Assembly (NCBI RefSeq): GCF_047663525.1
Contig: NC_092591.1
Coordinates: 47,779,501-47,843,500, forward strand
DNA length: 64,000 nucleotides
Source of the DNA: Anas platyrhynchos
Lineage: Eukaryota > Chordata > Aves > Anseriformes > Anatidae
Direction of reading: 5' to 3'
How positions within the stretch are numbered: the first letter of the stretch is position 1; every line of letters begins with the position of its first letter. Below, in pieces: positions 59,721 through 64,000 of this stretch. The notes below the pieces were generated by a model. It did not search any database. It was not told the origin of the DNA and saw only the letters and a list, made by a program, of their open reading frames with translations. A program made the translations under genes and the position numbers.

Positions 59721-62320
59721 CACTAGGAGGGAGGGGAGAGGAGAAGGTGCCCCGTCCTGGCAGAGCATGGTTCTTACATTGGAGGGTGCCTGGTTGAGGA
59801 CCTCCTTGGTCTTCCTCCTCTATGGGGCTGCCCTGCTGCATGTGCTGGGAGGGGGCTTGGAGATGGGGAGCGGCTGGGTGTCAGCGAGGATGGTGGGCAT
59901 AGGGAGGGTGATGAGGCAGGGCCTGGCTCCTGTGGAGGCCACCTGCCTGCCTGTGATGCTGAGGTATCTGCTGGCATGGGGTTATGCACACCCTGGAAAA
60001 GGGCTCAGAGCAGGTCAGGCAATGTGGAACAGCTTCTGAAAGAGGCTAGCCCCACAAAAGGTGCAAAACGTTACCTCAAGCGTGGAGAGCTACACAGCTA
60101 ACATTTCTTCTAAACTGCTTTAACAAGGTCCCCACAAGGTTGGGGTCTCTCCGATGCCTAATGGATGCTGGTCCTGCAGGTGTTACTCCCTTCCTTCTCA
60201 CAAGCACCCTTAACCTCAAAGACATTAAACAGCTGTATTGGCCCCAGCTAACATTGCAAACACTTTTCTTGAAGGCACTGGAAGCAAACAGATGTAGCTG
60301 TGGAGATAATGAGAAAGGATGTAAATAGTAGCTCACCAGAAACCATGGAGTTTTACCAAGTGGCTTTGACACTTACCAAATACCTTTAAGCTGATAAAGA
60401 TCTGATTTGTACTTCAGAGGTAACCTGATTAGCAACCAGTTTGAATCTGGAATATGTTAATTGGTACAAACATCACTAAATCACTTTCTTTAACCTATAT
60501 GAAGTAGTGTGAATGAACGATAGTGAAGGTCAACATAGCCTGGGGAGTCATAGAGAATGAGTACTCCTCTATCTACCCACAATAAAATAGTATGAATAGC
60601 AATAAAATGTAATTGTATGTGCACACAAAGAATGACACTAGAAAGCACCCAAGGTCAAACCAGCATTCAAAATTTAAGAAAAACAGAACTAAGTATGCAC
60701 ATGCAACCAAAGTCTGGCCATGCGCCATGCTTTTTGTCAGGGGTCCTGCCCAGTATGGACTGCTTGCTAAGTGAGCACCAGTTTCTAGTTTTGCTTTGCT
60801 CAGCCAGAAGGTGTGTGGCTTACTGACAACATGCTGTGAGGAAATACATGCTTGTCTTCTCATGAGCTTTCCATAACTCTCACAAGTTCAGTAGCTCTGT
60901 GTTTCACAAATATTAATGTATATATTTTGAACACTATTTAATGGCAACTTGCAAACTGGGAGCTGAAGCACAGAGACACCAGTGACAAAAAGGTGCAGTA
61001 ATGTAATCTGCCCAGGTTGAAACATTCTCAGCTCAACATTTGATAGTGCTTGACATTAGCAAGGACATAATTTCTATTCACCACACAGCTGCGACTGATT
61101 TCAGTTTTGTGTGCTCACCTTGTTTGCCACACTTTGTGGTGTCCTGTTGGGCATCCAGAAAGGAAGGGCTGGACCATTTGTTACACCTCATTGCTGGCAT
61201 CACAGGTGACCTGGTGGCAGAGGTGACACTAACATCTGATTCTTTAGTGTGACACTGGACTATTCTCTCCTCAGAAACCTTAAAAAGGAAAAAAACAGTC
61301 AATATGTTCTATGAACGTGATTAACCAACTTCTTTTTAATTTACAACAAAATTTAGAATGTAGCAAATTGTCATTGTTTTATATTAAGTAATTGTCTGCC
61401 TTAAGTGGCTGAATGTAGGCACTTCTGGGCATGATAGTAAGCTCTTTTTTTTTTTTAAGTAATCAATTAAAAAAACAAACAGGACAGGGTAATATTTCTT
61501 GTTTAAAGTCTGTAAATCATGCCTGGAGTGCAGGAAACTGGAATTGTGCTATGTCTTCCTTTCATGTGCTGAATTGTCTGAAAACAGCTAGTATTACAAT
61601 CTTTCACAACTCCATCCATGTTTAGATCACTTAGTAGAAAGCAACAATAATTTGTGTTGTACAAAGTGAGGTGCAGTGCTTTAGGGAATTCCTTTTAACT
61701 TCCTTGCTGAAGCCTTTGCTAGCCTTTATCAAAAGACTCCTCACCCCTTAACAGACTCTCTTTAATTGGCCACTTGCATGGTCAGTTAATACACTGTGGT
61801 GGAAACCAACTGGTGAAGTGTGAACAACTGAATCTGGAACTATAAACTCAGTGACCGCTCTGAAACCTGTGGCTATTTATATACAAGGCAGTGTTTTGTC
61901 ATGCTGATTTTTATTAGCACAGATTAGATACAGACAGCTTGATAGATGCCACAGAGCAGTCAGGAAATGTTAAGTGCAGACCATGTGAAAGATGCCAGCC
62001 CACAAACAAGCAGCAGGGTAGGGAGCCTGCTGCCTCCCTTCCCCAGGCGGGCAGGGGCATGGTGCTACCCTGGGACCACTGTGAGGGGCCAGGCCGGCAC
62101 TGCTCCTCTTCTCTTTGCCTTATGGGACAGGCTGGGTAATCACCAGGTGGGGGGAAATGGGTCAGGCCCATGGATGGGGCTAATCCATTTTCTGGAAAGG
62201 TTTTAATTTTCTGTGCAGAGAAATATTTGTTGAAGGATGCCAGAGGCACTGGGTATGACAGGAGTACTGCAGTGCTGTCAGCCATTTGAGAAATGTTATA
62301 TCAGGGCCTTTTGAGGGGCA

Positions 62321-62386
62321 TTAAAGTTCATTTAGTCTTTCTTTTAAAGAAGTCTTTTTTTTAAAGTTCATTTAGTCTTTCTTTTA
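62321..62386 (+). repeat. 26-bp direct repeat, 40-bp period
   Basis: ttaaagttcatttagtcttt plus cttttA is identical at 62321-62346 and 62361-62386, separated by a T-rich 14-bp spacer. Confidence 0.95.
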
Positions 62387-62513
62387 CTACCTCCAAAGGC
62401 AATGGAAGGAAAACTGGCCTAGCAATGGAGCAAAAATTATGCCAGAGGAGAGAGAGCTATCTAGCAGTCTCGGTGACATCTCATATTGTTCCCTTTGTGG
62501 TGGCAACAGGCTT

Positions 62514-62516
62514 TTA

Positions 62517-62547
<31 letters not shown>

Positions 62548-62550
62548 TTT
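62514..62550 (+). repeat. (TA)n followed by T-run
   Basis: Alternating TA for about 26 bases directly joined to a T-run. Confidence 0.9.
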
Positions 62551-64000
62551 CTGGGGGTAGGACTATATATGGCAGTCAGTGCTCTAGGTGCTATGAACCT
62601 GCAATGATATACTCTGAAATGTCACTACACTGTCCTAATAATTGGGATTTATCCCTTAAAATCACAGATGGATGTCTCCCCAGGGCTGAAACAAATTATT
62701 GGAACAAATTTTGGAAATTTGTTAACCAAATTAACCAATTTTGGTTAAAATTTTGGAAGACCTGGCAGCAATAAACCTATATTTGTTCTTTGTTTACAAG
62801 CAAAAAAATGTGAATCATGAAAAATGATTATATATGTCTGCTTGCCTATTTATTCTGGTTCTATTCATAGGAGCATTAAACACACTGCATCTATACTTGT
62901 CTGTTTCAAAAAAAAAGGCACCTGCGCTACATTTATAGAGCCTGTACAACTTTAGAAAGAAATTGCTCGAAGTGGAGCACTGGCCATTCACTGCTCATCT
63001 ATTGCCTTTCCCTTTTAGGAACAAGAAAGAGAGCATCAGTCAGTGGAAAATAAAGTGGAGAAGTCTGTATCTGCAGGGGGGGGAGGAGGGTGGGTGGGTC
63101 TGGCTTTATGTGTCATACAGCCGTTAGCTGAACGAACTCCCTTTGCCATTAAGGAATGTGAGATCAAACTGGAGTATTGTCAATGCCATTACATATTGTC
63201 CCCTAGTCCTACAAAAGGGACGACCATAAATAAAACTGAAAGTATATGGATTCCACCGTGTGTGTGCACAACTGCATTTATGTGAGGGTCAATAAAAGTT
63301 GCGAAAACAATTGTGCCATCAGGTGTGCTACAAAGCACTTCATGTTTCTGTACACTGGTGTGAGGATAATCAGTAACTACAGAAGGAGACAGTGTCTTAA
63401 ATCAAACAGGTAATCCTAGAACTTCTTCCATCGATGTAATCTTGCTTCACAGCAAGAGTGACAGCAATACTCATTAAAGCTGAGGAAAAGGCAATCCAGT
63501 TTCATTAGTAAGGTTAACACCCAGCAAAATAAACCCCAAAACTGATGCGTCTCTGATCATTAATATTAGCTGCTGCATGAAAAGCTGTTGTCATTAAATA
63601 CCACGCAAATAATACAAGCAAGAATACTAATCTGTGGCAGATGCAAGCATGCATATCCATTACAGAGCTCATGAAGCTGGGCTTTCCTGGACAATATCCA
63701 ACTTTGCCAGCGTGAACTTCAGCTGAGTAAGAAATCCAGATTGTCACTCATGAAGTATCTGGCATAGGTGCAAATACTCCCTTGTCTTTCGGAAAGTGAA
63801 ATAGCATTTTTTTGTTTGTTTGTTTGTTTTTGTTTTCCACTGCAGGATGCATTCCCTTCTAAAGAGTAAAATCACTTCCAGGAATCCATACATTGTAAAC
63901 ATTTATCATTTATTATGCATTTAAATGTGCACAGCACATACACCACAGTCTTGAACAGCACCTGTATAAAACTACAGACAGATTCTGGTAAATGGTGAAC

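Larger units (their letters stand above)
59721..64000. other. Distal flank toward the expected FGF4
   Basis: No exon recognised. It holds a 26-bp direct repeat with 40-bp period (62321-62386) and a (TA)n-T(n) tract (about 62514-62550). FGF4 is expected beyond the right edge by synteny; its coding exons are not in the window. Confidence 0.7.

Noticed and set aside
59713..60039. 108-codon forward frame next to the orphan CpG island
   Set aside because: No family resemblance; I compared it mentally with FGF4 and found no FGF-core motif. Kept only as part of the CpG-island finding.
62690..62760. ttggttaa / ttaaccaa inverted words
   Set aside because: Short AT-rich arms in low-complexity sequence; expected by chance.
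42851..64000. FGF4 coding exons
   Set aside because: Searched for on the minus strand because of synteny (core motifs and the FLPRL end); none seen. The gene probably lies beyond the right edge.

Overview
The window is vertebrate nuclear DNA, almost certainly from a bird. It holds three intact multi-exon genes in the order CCND1 (cyclin D1, + strand), LTO1/ORAOV1 (- strand) and FGF19 (- strand), which is the conserved amniote CCND1-LTO1-FGF19-(FGF4-FGF3) block. The avian call rests on the cyclin D1 and FGF19 protein sequences, the very GC-rich promoter islands and micro-introns, sparse interspersed repeats, and the fact that the only recognisable transposons are decayed CR1 LINE pieces. The species cannot be fixed by eye.

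Layout. 1-578 is the CCND1 promoter and 5' UTR, with doubled octamer, TCF/LEF and CRE sites. CCND1 has five coding exons from 579 to 14405 (292 aa), then a 3' UTR of about 3.3 kb ending near 17700. 17.7-29.1 kb is AT-rich convergent intergenic DNA with one CR1 tail. LTO1 has five coding exons from 33299 down to 29095 (143 aa) and a CpG-island promoter at about 33.0-33.5 kb. 33.5-36.5 kb is intergenic. FGF19 has three coding exons from 42066 down to 38097 (226 aa), a TATA box at 42173-42179 and a CpG island. From about 42.9 kb to the end there is no recognisable gene: it is a long non-coding flank, probably facing FGF4 beyond the window, with candidate conserved non-coding elements and one orphan CpG island at about 59.2-59.7 kb.

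Function. Cyclin D1 activates CDK4/6 at G1/S. LTO1 helps load the Fe-S cluster of the ribosome-recycling ATPase ABCE1. FGF19 is a secreted endocrine-type FGF with developmental and bile-acid roles. The genes share a locus, not a pathway. All exon boundaries given were read from GT/AG sites and from frame continuity of the joined exons.

I saw no prokaryotic, viral or CRISPR-like system, and nothing that amounts to a new multi-gene system. The most interesting items are small: a 27-bp near-copy of the FGF19 exon 3 splice acceptor inside intron 2, a (TG)7 tract in place of the polypyrimidine tract in an 88-nt LTO1 intron, an L-T-F C-terminus on LTO1, loss of one FGF19 disulfide cysteine, the orphan CpG island, and several candidate enhancers.
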